In this document: one piece after another, positions 47,585 through 55,485 of the stretch
Layout: every line of letters begins with the position of its first letter
How positions within the stretch are numbered: position 1 is the first letter of the stretch
The notes under the pieces: generated by a model
Seen by the model: only the letters and a program-made list of their open reading frames with translations
The model's database searches: none
What the model was told of the DNA's origin: nothing
Program-made: the position numbers and the translations under genes
From: Frondihabitans sp. 762G35
Lineage (GTDB): Bacteria > Actinomycetota > Actinomycetes > Actinomycetales > Microbacteriaceae
Assembly: GCF_002074055.1 (NCBI RefSeq)
Contig: NZ_CP014619.1
Span: 868,001-932,000 of the forward strand
Reading direction: 5' to 3'
Length of the DNA: 64,000 nt

Positions 47585-49327
47585 CTAGGAGGTCGGCTTC
47601 GCCGTGTGGCGGCCCCGGAGCTCCTCGAACTGGTGGTCGCGCCACTCGCCCGGGAACGGCGCCGCGCCGGTGGATGCCGCCAGCGCCTCGCGCTCCCGCA
47701 GTTCGACACGGCGGATCTTCCCGGAGATGGTCTTGGGCAGCGGCCCGAACTCCACCCGCCGCACCCGCTCGTAGGCGGGCAGCGCCGTGCGCGCGTGCCG
47801 GAGGACGGCCAGCGCCGTCTCCTCGGTGGGCTCCCAGCCCGCGGCGAGCGTCACGTACGCCTTGACCACGTTGAGGCGCACCTCGTCGGGCGCGGGCACC
47901 ACCGCCGATTCGGCGACGGCAGGATGCTCGAGCAGAGCGCTCTCCACCTCGAACGGCGACACCTTGTAGTCGGACGACTTGAAGATGTCGTCGGTGCGGC
48001 CGATGAAGATGATGAAGCCGTCGGCGTCGCGCGCGGCGACGTCGCCGGTGTGGAAGAAGCCGTCGCGCAGGGCGTCGCTCGTCTTCTCGGGGTCGCCGAG
48101 GTAGTGCGACATGAGGTTCGTCGGCCTCTCCCGGAGGTCGAGGCAGACCTCGCCCTCCTCACGCGGTTCGCCGCTGACGGGGTCGAGGAGCGCGATCTCG
48201 ACGCCGGGCAGGGGAACCCCCATCGAGCCCGGCTTGACCGGCGCCCCGGGCGGGTTGCCGATGACGGCCGTCGTCTCGGTCTGACCGTAGCCGTCGCGGA
48301 TCGTGAGGCCCCAGCGCTCCTCGACCCGGGCGATCACCTCGGGGTTGAGCGGTTCGCCGGCCGAGACGATCTCGCGGAGCGCCGAGGGGCGCTCGCCGAG
48401 GTCGGCCTGGATGAGCAGGCGCCACACCGTGGGCGGAGCGCAGAAGGTCGTGACTCCTGCCCTCTCCAACCAGGTCAGGAGCGCCGGCCCGTCGAAGCGG
48501 TCGTAGTTGTAGACGAAGACCGTCGCCTCGGCGATCCACGGCGAGAAGAAGCAGCTCCAGGCGTGCTTGCCCCAGCCGGGCGAGCTGATGGCCAGCTGCA
48601 CGTCGCCGGGGCGGAGGCCGAGCCAGTACATCGTGCTGAGGTGCCCGACCGGATAGGAGGTCTGCGTGTGGACGACCATCTTGGGCTTCGACGTCGTGCC
48701 GGAGGTGAAGTAGACGAGGCACGGATCGGAGGAGGCGATCACGAGGGCCGGGCGCTCCTCTTCGTCGTCCGATCGGGGCGCGAGCGAGTCGGGGTAGGGC
48801 AGCCAGCCCGTGACGCCCCCGCCGACGGCGATCCGGGTGAAGTCGCCGGTGACGGTGTCGAACTTCGCCGCCTCCGAGGCGTTCGTCACGACGTGGCGGA
48901 CGTCGCCCCGGTCGATGCGGTCCTGCAGGTCGTGCGCCTCCAGCATCGTCGAGGTCGGCAGGATCACCGCGCCCAGCCTCATCACGGCGAGCATCGACTC
49001 CCACAGCTCGTACTGGTTCCCGAGCATGAGGACGACGTGGTCGCCGGGGCGGACTCCGAGCGCGTGGAGCTGCGTGGCGAGTCGGTCGGAGCGCGCGGCC
49101 AACTCGACGAACGTGGTCCTCGACTCCGAACCGTCCTCCTCGACGATCCAGAGCGCCACGCGATCGTTCCCCTCCGCGACGACGTCGAACCAGTCCGTCA
49201 CCCAGTTGAACGCCTCGCCCACGTCGGGCCAGCGGAAGGCGCCGGCCGCCTCGGCGTCGCCGGGAGCGACCCCCAGGAGGAGATCGCGGGCGGCTCGGTA
49301 AGCGACGGTGCTCGGTTCGGAACGCAT
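47585..49327 (-). CDS. Acyl-CoA synthetase, acetyl/medium-chain type (AMP-forming)
   Basis: A 580-residue ANL-superfamily ligase activating a carboxylic acid to an acyl-CoA through an acyl-AMP. The P-loop is VYFTSGTTSKPKMVVHTQ, the A5 motif is DGYGQTET, the hinge is GRTDDIFKSSDYKVSPFEVE and the A10 lysine is in PKTISGKIRRVELR. The GWGKHAWSCFFSPW stretch places it near medium-chain or benzoate-type acyl-CoA synthetases rather than long-chain FadD. ATG 49327 is preferred, and ATG 49339 is a close in-frame alternative. Neither has a well-spaced ribosome site. It diverges from the UvrA-like gene. Confidence 0.88.
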   Translation of the reverse strand: MRSEPSTVAYRAARDLLLGVAPGDAEAAGAFRWPDVGEAFNWVTDWFDVVAEGNDRVALWIVEEDGSESRTTFVELAARSDRLATQLHALGVRPGDHVVLMLGNQYELWESMLAVMRLGAVILPTSTMLEAHDLQDRIDRGDVRHVVTNASEAAKFDTVTGDFTRIAVGGGVTGWLPYPDSLAPRSDDEEERPALVIASSDPCLVYFTSGTTSKPKMVVHTQTSYPVGHLSTMYWLGLRPGDVQLAISSPGWGKHAWSCFFSPWIAEATVFVYNYDRFDGPALLTWLERAGVTTFCAPPTVWRLLIQADLGERPSALREIVSAGEPLNPEVIARVEERWGLTIRDGYGQTETTAVIGNPPGAPVKPGSMGVPLPGVEIALLDPVSGEPREEGEVCLDLRERPTNLMSHYLGDPEKTSDALRDGFFHTGDVAARDADGFIIFIGRTDDIFKSSDYKVSPFEVESALLEHPAVAESAVVPAPDEVRLNVVKAYVTLAAGWEPTEETALAVLRHARTALPAYERVRRVEFGPLPKTISGKIRRVELREREALAASTGAAPFPGEWRDHQFEELRGRHTAKPTS

Positions 49328-49369
49328 GAGGAGAATCATGCCCCACCCGCCGGTGACGGTGGTTCCGCT

Positions 49370-49375
49370 TACTGT
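49370..49375 (+). promoter_or_regulatory. -10 box (TACTGT) of leaderless UvrA-like gene
   Basis: TACTGT ends seven bases before ATG 49383. An ATG at 49377 in the same frame is only one base away and is unlikely to be used from this promoter. Confidence 0.45.
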
Positions 49376-49382
49376 GATGGGG

Positions 49383-51818
49383 ATGCCCGACTCACCTGAC
49401 GACCCCTCTTCCGCCTCTCCCGGCTTCGTCCGCGTCCGCGGCGCGCGCGAGAACAATCTCCGCGACGTCGACGTCGACGTCCCGCGCGACAGGATCGTTG
49501 CCTTCACCGGGGTGTCGGGGTCCGGCAAGTCCTCGCTCGCCTTCGGGACGATCTTCGCCGAGGCCCAGCGCCGCTTCCTCGAGTCGGTGGCGCCCTACGC
49601 GCGCCGCCTCATCGCTCAGGGGTCGACGCCGCACGTCGACTCGATCACCGGCCTCCCGCCCGCGGTCGCGCTGCAGCAGCGACGGGGCGCCCCCTCGTCG
49701 CGCTCGACGGTGGGCACCCTGACGACCCTCTCCAACTCGGTCCGGATGCTCTACTCGCGAGCCGGCCGGTATCCCGACGGGGCGTCCCGCCTCGAATCCG
49801 ACTCGTTCTCGCCGAACACCGTCGTCGGCGCGTGCCCGCGCTGCCACGGCCTCGGCACCGCCCACGAGGTGACCGAGGCGTCGGCCGTGCGCGACGACTC
49901 GCTCAGCATCCGCGACGGCGCCATCGCCGCGTGGCCGGGCGCGTGGCAGGGCAAGAACCTCCGTGACGTGACAGCCGGGCTGGGCTACGACATCGACCGT
50001 CCCTGGCGCGACCTCTCCCGGGAGGATCGCGACTGGCTCCTCTTCACGGAGGAGCAGCCGGTCGTCGAGGTGACGCCCCAGCGCGACCGCGTGGCGAAGC
50101 CGTACCGCGGCCGTTTCTGGAGCGCGCGACAGTACGTGATGCACACCCTGGCCGACTCCGCGAGTGCGACCCAGCGCACCAAGGTGCTCCAGTTCGTCGA
50201 GTCGGGGGCCTGTTCGCTCTGCGGCGGATCCGGGCTCACCCGCGCGGCCCTCGACGTCACGGTCCGGGGTCTCACGATCACCCGGCTGAACGGGCTGCCG
50301 CTGACGGAGCTCGCCGAGATCCTGCGCTCCGTCGCCGCGACGGCCCACGCGACCGCCGCCACCTCGAAGGCCTCGTCGGGGGAGGAGTCGGAGGTCGCCG
50401 TCTCGATCGCCCGCGATCTCCTCGCCCGGGTCGAGGTGCTCACGGCCCTCGGCCTCGGCTACCTGAGCCTCGACCGGACCACCCCGACCCTCTCTCCCGG
50501 CGAGATGCAGCGGCTGCGGATCGCCACGCAGCTCCGGTCCGGCCTGTTCGGAGTCGTCTACGTCCTCGACGAGCCGAGCGCGGGGCTCCATCCCGCCGAC
50601 ACGGAGTCGCTGCTCGACGTCCTCGACGGTCTCCGGGCGGGCGGGAACAGCGTCTTCCTCGTGGAGCACGACATGGACATCGTCGCCCGCGCCGACTGGA
50701 TCGTCGATGTGGGGCCCGGCGCCGGAGCCTCCGGCGGGACGGTCCTCTACAGCGGCCCCGTCCCGGGTCTCGCCGACATCGAGGAGTCGGTCACGCGGCG
50801 GTTCCTCGGCGCCGGGCAGGTGGCTCCTGCGGCACGGACCCGGCGCGAGCCTTCCGGCCTCCTCGAACTGCGCGACGTGACGCTCCACAATCTCCGCGGT
50901 CTCGACGTCGACGTGCCCCTCGGCGTCCTCACGGCCGTCACGGGTGTCTCCGGGTCCGGGAAGTCCACGCTCGTCGGGGGCGTTCTCGCCGAGCGTGCGC
51001 GTGACCACCCCCTGGTCGACCGGGTCGTCCAGGTCGACCAGAAGGCCATCGGCCGGACCCCCCGATCGAACCTGGCCACCTACACGGGCCTCTTCGACGC
51101 GGTCCGCGCCGTCTTCGCCGACACCGCGGAGGCGCGCTCCCGCGGGTGGTCGGCGGGCCGCTTCTCCTTCAACGTCGCAGGCGGCCGCTGCGAGGTGTGC
51201 CAGGGGGAGGGCTCCGTCACGGTGGAGCTTCTGTTCCTGCCGAGCAGCTGGGCGCCCTGCCCCGAGTGCCACGGATCGCGCTACAACGACGAGACGCTCC
51301 AGGTCACCTGGCACGGTGCCACCGTCGCCGATGTCCTCGGGATGACGGTCGACGAGGCGGCGGCCTTCCTGGCCGACGTGCCCGCCGCCTCCCGGGGCCT
51401 CACCACGCTCGCGCAGGTGGGTCTCGGCTACCTGCGGCTGGGTCAGCCGGCCCCCGAGCTCTCGGGTGGCGAAGCGCAGCGCATCAAGCTGGCCACCGAG
51501 CTGCAGCGCGCTCGCTCGGGCCACACGGTCTACCTCCTGGACGAGCCGACGACGGGTCTCCATCCGGCCGACGTCGAGCTCCTGGTGGCCCAGCTCGCCC
51601 GCCTCGTCGACACCGGCAACACGGTGGTCGTCGTGGAGCACGCCATGAGCGTGGTGGCGTCCGCCGACCACGTCATCGACCTCGGGCCGGCCGGGGGAGA
51701 CGGCGGCGGCCGGGTGGTCGCGTCCGGCAGCCCGGCGGAGGTCGCGGTGGCATCCGGAAGCCGGACGGGGCCGTATCTGGCCGCGAGGCTCGCCGGGAGC
51801 GGCGACGCCCCGTGGTAG
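49383..51818 (+). CDS. UvrA-like tandem ABC protein, short (UvrA2/DrrC type)
   Basis: An 811-residue UvrA paralogue. The two ATPase halves carry TGVSGSGKSSLAF and TGVSGSGKSTLVGGV, and signatures TLSPGEMQRLR and ELSGGEAQRIKLATEL. Cysteine pairs form zinc modules (CPRCHGLG, CSLCGGSG, CEVCQGEG, CPECHGSRYN). Canonical UvrA is about 950 residues, so this lacks roughly 140 residues, most likely the UvrB-binding insert. I infer that it belongs to the UvrA2 group linked to drug tolerance rather than excision repair. The main uvrA is not in this window. Confidence 0.85.
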   Translation: MPDSPDDPSSASPGFVRVRGARENNLRDVDVDVPRDRIVAFTGVSGSGKSSLAFGTIFAEAQRRFLESVAPYARRLIAQGSTPHVDSITGLPPAVALQQRRGAPSSRSTVGTLTTLSNSVRMLYSRAGRYPDGASRLESDSFSPNTVVGACPRCHGLGTAHEVTEASAVRDDSLSIRDGAIAAWPGAWQGKNLRDVTAGLGYDIDRPWRDLSREDRDWLLFTEEQPVVEVTPQRDRVAKPYRGRFWSARQYVMHTLADSASATQRTKVLQFVESGACSLCGGSGLTRAALDVTVRGLTITRLNGLPLTELAEILRSVAATAHATAATSKASSGEESEVAVSIARDLLARVEVLTALGLGYLSLDRTTPTLSPGEMQRLRIATQLRSGLFGVVYVLDEPSAGLHPADTESLLDVLDGLRAGGNSVFLVEHDMDIVARADWIVDVGPGAGASGGTVLYSGPVPGLADIEESVTRRFLGAGQVAPAARTRREPSGLLELRDVTLHNLRGLDVDVPLGVLTAVTGVSGSGKSTLVGGVLAERARDHPLVDRVVQVDQKAIGRTPRSNLATYTGLFDAVRAVFADTAEARSRGWSAGRFSFNVAGGRCEVCQGEGSVTVELLFLPSSWAPCPECHGSRYNDETLQVTWHGATVADVLGMTVDEAAAFLADVPAASRGLTTLAQVGLGYLRLGQPAPELSGGEAQRIKLATELQRARSGHTVYLLDEPTTGLHPADVELLVAQLARLVDTGNTVVVVEHAMSVVASADHVIDLGPAGGDGGGRVVASGSPAEVAVASGSRTGPYLAARLAGSGDAPW

Positions 51819-51864
51819 CGGCCCCGTCTTGCCCCGCGCGCCCCGCTGCACCAGGATCGAGAGC

Positions 51865-52401
51865 GTGACCGACCCCAGCTCGAACGCCTCCAGCTCGAAC
51901 GACCTCAGCCCGAGCGCCCTCAGCGACACCGATCGCGCCCGCCTGCTGGACGCCGTGGCGGTCTCCCGCCGGGCGGTGAGCCACGGCAACCACCCCTTCG
52001 GCGCGGTGCTCGTCGACGCGAGCGGGGCCGTCGTCCTCGAGGCGGAGAACACCGTGAACACCGACGTCGACTGCACCGGCCACGCGGAGACAAACCTCGT
52101 CCGCAAGGCCTGGAAGGCCGCCTCGGGAGCGGGGCTCCGCGACCACACCCTCTACACGAGCTGCGAACCCTGCGCGATGTGCTCCGGTGCCATCTACTGG
52201 TCCGGGATCGGCCGCGTCGTCTACGCCCTCCCGGAGTCGGAGCTGCTCGTCCTCACCGGCGACAACCCCGAGAACCCCACGATGTCGCTCGATTGCCGCG
52301 ACGTGCTCTCCGCGGGTCAGCGCGGCGTCGACGTCGCCGGCCCGGCCTCCGGAGACCTCTTCGACGCGGCCCGCGCGCCGCACGAGGGCTTCTGGGTCTG
52401 A
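51865..52401 (+). CDS. Nucleoside/cytosine-type deaminase (CDA fold)
   Basis: A 178-residue zinc-dependent deaminase. The zinc site is TGHAETNLV (HAE) and SCEPCAMCSGAIYW (PCxxC). HGNHPFGAVLVDASG and the C-terminal DLFDAARAPHEGFW match the guanine / nucleoside deaminase branch rather than TadA. It probably acts on guanine or a related base. The GTG at 51865 has AGGAT plus GAGAG upstream. The first 25 residues are a Ser/Asn-rich repeat (SSNASSSNDLSPSALSD). It lies 46 bp after the UvrA-like gene. Confidence 0.85.
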   Translation: MTDPSSNASSSNDLSPSALSDTDRARLLDAVAVSRRAVSHGNHPFGAVLVDASGAVVLEAENTVNTDVDCTGHAETNLVRKAWKAASGAGLRDHTLYTSCEPCAMCSGAIYWSGIGRVVYALPESELLVLTGDNPENPTMSLDCRDVLSAGQRGVDVAGPASGDLFDAARAPHEGFWV

Positions 52402-52453
52402 GAAGGCGCGCGGTGAGCGGCGCGCTCACCGCGGATTCTCCCGTGCGTCGGCC

Positions 52454-52459
52454 TACCAT
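52454..52459 (+). promoter_or_regulatory. -10 box (TACCAT) of leaderless two-gene unit
   Basis: TACCAT ends five bases before ATG 52465, slightly closer than in the other cases. Confidence 0.35.
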
Positions 52460-52464
52460 GCACT

Positions 52465-53127
52465 ATGGCCGATTCGATCGAGGGGCGCGTGCGCAGCTCT
52501 GTCGACGCCTTCCTCCGGTGGCTGCCGCGCTGGCAGGTCGGAACGTCGCGGTCGAGGCCGCGCGTGTGCCGACTCTGCCTCGGGTCGCCCGTCGCCACGG
52601 CTGCGGGTTTCGACCACGACGTGCCGCACGCCGTCCAGCACGCCCTGCTCAGCCGCATGCGCGTCATCGTCGACGAGTCGGTCGACGAGTACACGGCCCG
52701 CAACCTCCCGCTGGTTAGCCGCGAGCTCGCACGGTCGGAATCGCCGGATGCGCCGGGATACCGCCCCGAGGAGGGTCTCGCCCTCGAGTTCCAGGGGCTC
52801 GAGGTCGATCCCGAGCCCGAGCCCGGTCAGCCGTTCCTCTTCACCCTCGCCGAACTCGCGGAGGAGGATCGGCAGCGGTCCGAACCGATCGCGGTCGCCG
52901 AGGCTCCTGCGTCGCCCGCCGAGTACTCCGACGAGGCGAAGGCCGCCCTCCGCACCGAGCTCGAACTCGCCGACGACCACGCCCGCCAGGTGGGCACGGC
53001 CGTCTGCCTCGCGCTCGTCGAGCATCGGAGGCGCATCGCCGACGCCATCGACCGACTCGTCGAACCGCAGATCGACGAACTCCTCGCCGAGCTGTCCCTC
53101 GCCCTTGAGAACCCGAGGTCCCACTGA
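52465..53127 (+). CDS. Cytoplasmic protein of unknown function with N-terminal CxxC
   Basis: I do not recognise this 220-residue protein. It begins with an amphipathic Trp-containing segment (VDAFLRWLPRWQVG) and a zinc-like pair CRLCLG (residues 35-40). The middle is acidic with Pro-Glu repeats (VDPEPEPGQPFLF), and the end is a long amphipathic helix (HARQVGTAVCLALVEHRRRI). Its TGA overlaps the ATG of the DUF3054 membrane protein by one base, so the two are made together and may interact. Confidence 0.7.
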   Translation: MADSIEGRVRSSVDAFLRWLPRWQVGTSRSRPRVCRLCLGSPVATAAGFDHDVPHAVQHALLSRMRVIVDESVDEYTARNLPLVSRELARSESPDAPGYRPEEGLALEFQGLEVDPEPEPGQPFLFTLAELAEEDRQRSEPIAVAEAPASPAEYSDEAKAALRTELELADDHARQVGTAVCLALVEHRRRIADAIDRLVEPQIDELLAELSLALENPRSH

Positions 53128-53516
53128 TGTTCCGCAAGACCCCCTGGTGGTCGTTCGTGATCGACCTGGCGCTCGTCGCCGCCTTCGTCCTGATCGGGCG
53201 GCGCAGTCACGCCGAGTCCGACGCCTTCGTCGGCTTCCTCACGACGTTCTGGCCGTTCCTGTCGGGACTCGTCATCGGCTGGCTCAGCGTCGTCGGGGTG
53301 CGCTGGCCGTTCGTGTCGTTCCGGTCGGGGGCCGTGATCTGGATCGCCACGGTGATCGTGGGCATGCTCCTGCGGATCTCCTCCGGCCAGGGAGTCGCCT
53401 GGAGCTTCTTCGTCGTCGCGCTGATCGTCAACGCGGTCTTCCTGATCGGGTGGCGGGCGCTCGCGATCGGTCTCGCGCGTCGCTCCCGCCGTCGAAGCGA
53501 GAGCCGCTCGGCCTAG
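53127..53516 (+). CDS. DUF3054 family four-helix membrane protein
   Basis: A 129-residue integral membrane protein with four predicted helices: SFVIDLALVAAFVLIGRRSH, FVGFLTTFWPFLSGLVIGWL, AVIWIATVIVGMLLRI and WSFFVVALIVNAVFLIGWRA, ending in a basic tail. The GRRSHAE and TFWPFLSGLVIGWL motifs are typical of DUF3054, a family of unknown function found widely in actinobacteria. ATG 53127 overlaps the upstream stop (TGATG). Confidence 0.88.
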   Translation: MFRKTPWWSFVIDLALVAAFVLIGRRSHAESDAFVGFLTTFWPFLSGLVIGWLSVVGVRWPFVSFRSGAVIWIATVIVGMLLRISSGQGVAWSFFVVALIVNAVFLIGWRALAIGLARRSRRRSESRSA

Positions 53517-53550
53517 CGCCGCCCCCGGCCGCGCTCGGGACCCTGCCCGG

Positions 53551-53871
53551 CTAGGGCTTGACGCTGTTGTCGAGCGCGGGCTCCTCGGAGAGCACGAGTC
53601 CGCTGGAGCTGTTGGCGCTTGCGGTGAGCTCTGCCAGCCAGGAACGGCTGATGGACGGCACGCGACCGCCGGCGTACTTGAAGTAGAGGGGGATCGCGGG
53701 ATCCATCCAGAGGCTGGACCGGCCGTCGCCGACCTTCTGCGGGTCGCGCCAGGAGAAGAAGAACGACTCCCGGCGCCGCAGCTTCGTCGCGATGACGATC
53801 TGGAGGTGCTCGAGGGTCCGGTCTTCGAACTCGATCTGGATGGAGGTCGAACCGTAGATGAGGGATCCCAT
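53551..53871 (-). CDS. DUF7882-type small protein characteristic of Microbacteriaceae
   Basis: A 106-residue cytoplasmic protein beginning MGSLIYGSTSIQIEFEDRTL, with FFFSWRDPQKVGDGRSSLWM in the middle and WLAELTASANSSSGLVLSEE near the end. This small family is nearly confined to Microbacteriaceae, where some members are misnamed as ATP-dependent DNA ligases. No ligase motif is present and the function is unknown. It is the strongest taxonomic marker in the window. A TACTCT box seven bases before the ATG suggests a leaderless transcript. Confidence 0.85.
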   Translation of the reverse strand: MGSLIYGSTSIQIEFEDRTLEHLQIVIATKLRRRESFFFSWRDPQKVGDGRSSLWMDPAIPLYFKYAGGRVPSISRSWLAELTASANSSSGLVLSEEPALDNSVKP

Positions 53872-53878
53872 GTGTCAG

Positions 53879-53884
53879 AGAGTA
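53879..53884 (-). promoter_or_regulatory. -10 box (TACTCT) of leaderless DUF7882 gene
   Basis: TACTCT on the minus strand ends seven bases before the ATG at 53871. Confidence 0.45.
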
Positions 53885-53980
53885 CCGTCACCCACCGTCA
53901 CTCAGGGCATCCCGGCGGCGGAGGACTAGCGTGAAACATCCGGAATCCGCACCACCCGTCGAGATCGCCCGAGGAGAACC

Positions 53981-54031
53981 ATGAGCCAGGCCCCCGCCTC
54001 CCGACGCGACGTCATCCGGAGCTTCTCGTGA
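53981..54031 (+). CDS. 16-codon mini-ORF coupled to the FAD oxidoreductase start
   Basis: ATG at 53981 follows GAGGAG (53971-53976) with ideal spacing, the best ribosome site in the area. The frame [16 protein letters not shown] ends at TGA 54029-54031, which overlaps the oxidoreductase GTG (54028-54030) by the four-base GTGA arrangement. The downstream gene has no ribosome site of its own, so the mini-ORF probably loads ribosomes for it. A regulatory leader peptide is possible, but no amino-acid run suggests attenuation. Confidence 0.6.
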   Translation: MSQAPASRRDVIRSFS

Positions 54032-55473
54032 CGGACGACGCCATCGTCGTCGGCGCCGGCCCCAACGGTCTGGCGGCCGCCGTAGTCCTGGCACGCGCGG
54101 GCCTCTCCGTGCGGGTCCTCGAGCGCAGCGACACCCTCGGCGGCGGCGCCCGAACCGCCGAGCTGACCCTGCCGGGGTTCCGGCACGACGTCTGTTCGGC
54201 GGTCCACCCGATGGGGGCCGTCTCCGGCTTCTTCCGGCGATTCGGGCTCGACCGCCGGATCCGGATGCTGACGCCCGACGTCTCCTACGCGCATCCGCTC
54301 CCGGGGGGTCGCGCCGCGGTCGCCCACCGCGATCTCGACCGGACGGTGGCGGACCTCGGCGTCGACGGCCCCGCCTGGCGCTCCCTCCTGGAGGCGCTGG
54401 TGCGCCGCGACGACGAGGTCGCACAGTTCACCCTGTCGCCGCTCCTTCAGCTCCCGCGCCATCCGGCCGCCCTCGCGACCTTCGGCCTGGCGGCGATCGA
54501 CCAGGGCATGCCGTGGTGGAACGAGCGCTGGAAGGCCGAGGAGGCCCCCGCGCTGCTCGCCGGCGTCATGGCTCACGCCATCCGCCCGATGCCGAGCATG
54601 TCGGCCGCCGCGGCCGGCCTCGCTCTCGCCGTCCACGGTCACGCCCGCGGCTGGCCGCTGCCCGAGGGCGGGAGCCAGAGCATCGTCGACGCGATGGCCC
54701 GCGACGTCGTGGAGCACGGCGGCGTCATCGAGACCGGCGTCGAGGTGACCTCGCTCGACGAGGTCGCCGGCGCCCGGGCCGTCGTCTTCGACGTGACCGC
54801 GCGCGCTCTCGCGGACATCGCGGGCGATCGGCTGCCCCCCGCCTACGCCCGGGCCCTCCGCCGCTTCCGCTACGGCAACGCCGCCTCGAAGGTCGACTTC
54901 GCCCTGTCCGAGCCGGTGCCGTGGGCCAACGACGAGGTCCGACGCACCCCCACCGTCCACGTGGGCGGCACCAGAGCCGAGGTCGCGGCCGCGGAGCGGG
55001 ACGTCGCCGCGGGGCGCCACAGCGCCGACCCGTACGTCCTCGCCGTTCAGCCGGGGGTCGTCGACCCGTCCAGGGCTCCCGAGGGCAAGGCGGTCCTCTG
55101 GGCCTACACGCACGTGCCCCGCGACTCCGACGTCGATCAGACCGAGGCGATCATCCGCAGGATCGAGGGCTACGCGCCCGGATTCCGCGACACGATCCTG
55201 GCCTCGTCGACACGGACCGCGAAGGACCTGGAGAACTACGACCCGAACTACATCGGCGGGGACATCGCCTCGGGAGCACCCAGCGTGGCTCAGCTCGTCG
55301 CGAGACCGACCCTCTCGGTCGAGCCGTGGCGGACACCGCTCCGGGGCGTCTACCTCGGGTCGTCGTCCGCGCCTCCCGGCCCGAGCGTGCACGGACTCGG
55401 TGGGGCCTACGCGGCCCGCAGCGCCCTGCGGCACGAGTTCGGGATCCACGAGCTGCCCGACCTCGCGCCCTGA
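54028..55473 (+). CDS. FAD-dependent oxidoreductase, phytoene-desaturase-like
   Basis: A 481-residue flavoprotein of the carotenoid desaturase/amine oxidase superfamily. The FAD Rossmann motif is [20 protein letters not shown] followed by [17 protein letters not shown]. The C-terminal FAD motif is [19 protein letters not shown]. No cluster of carotenoid genes (crtB, crtE) lies nearby, so a different substrate is possible. Members with this [17 protein letters not shown] region are often called NAD(P)/FAD-dependent oxidoreductases of unknown substrate. The GTG start overlaps the 16-codon mini-ORF. Confidence 0.87.
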   Translation: MTDDAIVVGAGPNGLAAAVVLARAGLSVRVLERSDTLGGGARTAELTLPGFRHDVCSAVHPMGAVSGFFRRFGLDRRIRMLTPDVSYAHPLPGGRAAVAHRDLDRTVADLGVDGPAWRSLLEALVRRDDEVAQFTLSPLLQLPRHPAALATFGLAAIDQGMPWWNERWKAEEAPALLAGVMAHAIRPMPSMSAAAAGLALAVHGHARGWPLPEGGSQSIVDAMARDVVEHGGVIETGVEVTSLDEVAGARAVVFDVTARALADIAGDRLPPAYARALRRFRYGNAASKVDFALSEPVPWANDEVRRTPTVHVGGTRAEVAAAERDVAAGRHSADPYVLAVQPGVVDPSRAPEGKAVLWAYTHVPRDSDVDQTEAIIRRIEGYAPGFRDTILASSTRTAKDLENYDPNYIGGDIASGAPSVAQLVARPTLSVEPWRTPLRGVYLGSSSAPPGPSVHGLGGAYAARSALRHEFGIHELPDLAP

Positions 55474-55485
55474 CGGGCGACGGCG

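Noticed and set aside
53981-54031. Tat signal peptide separated from the oxidoreductase by a frameshift
   Set aside because: [11 protein letters not shown] recalls a twin-arginine start, but no hydrophobic core follows in any frame and the oxidoreductase FAD motif starts immediately after its GTG.
54028-55473. Carotenoid biosynthesis gene cluster
   Set aside because: The flavoprotein is phytoene-desaturase-like, but no phytoene synthase, prenyltransferase or cyclase lies nearby.
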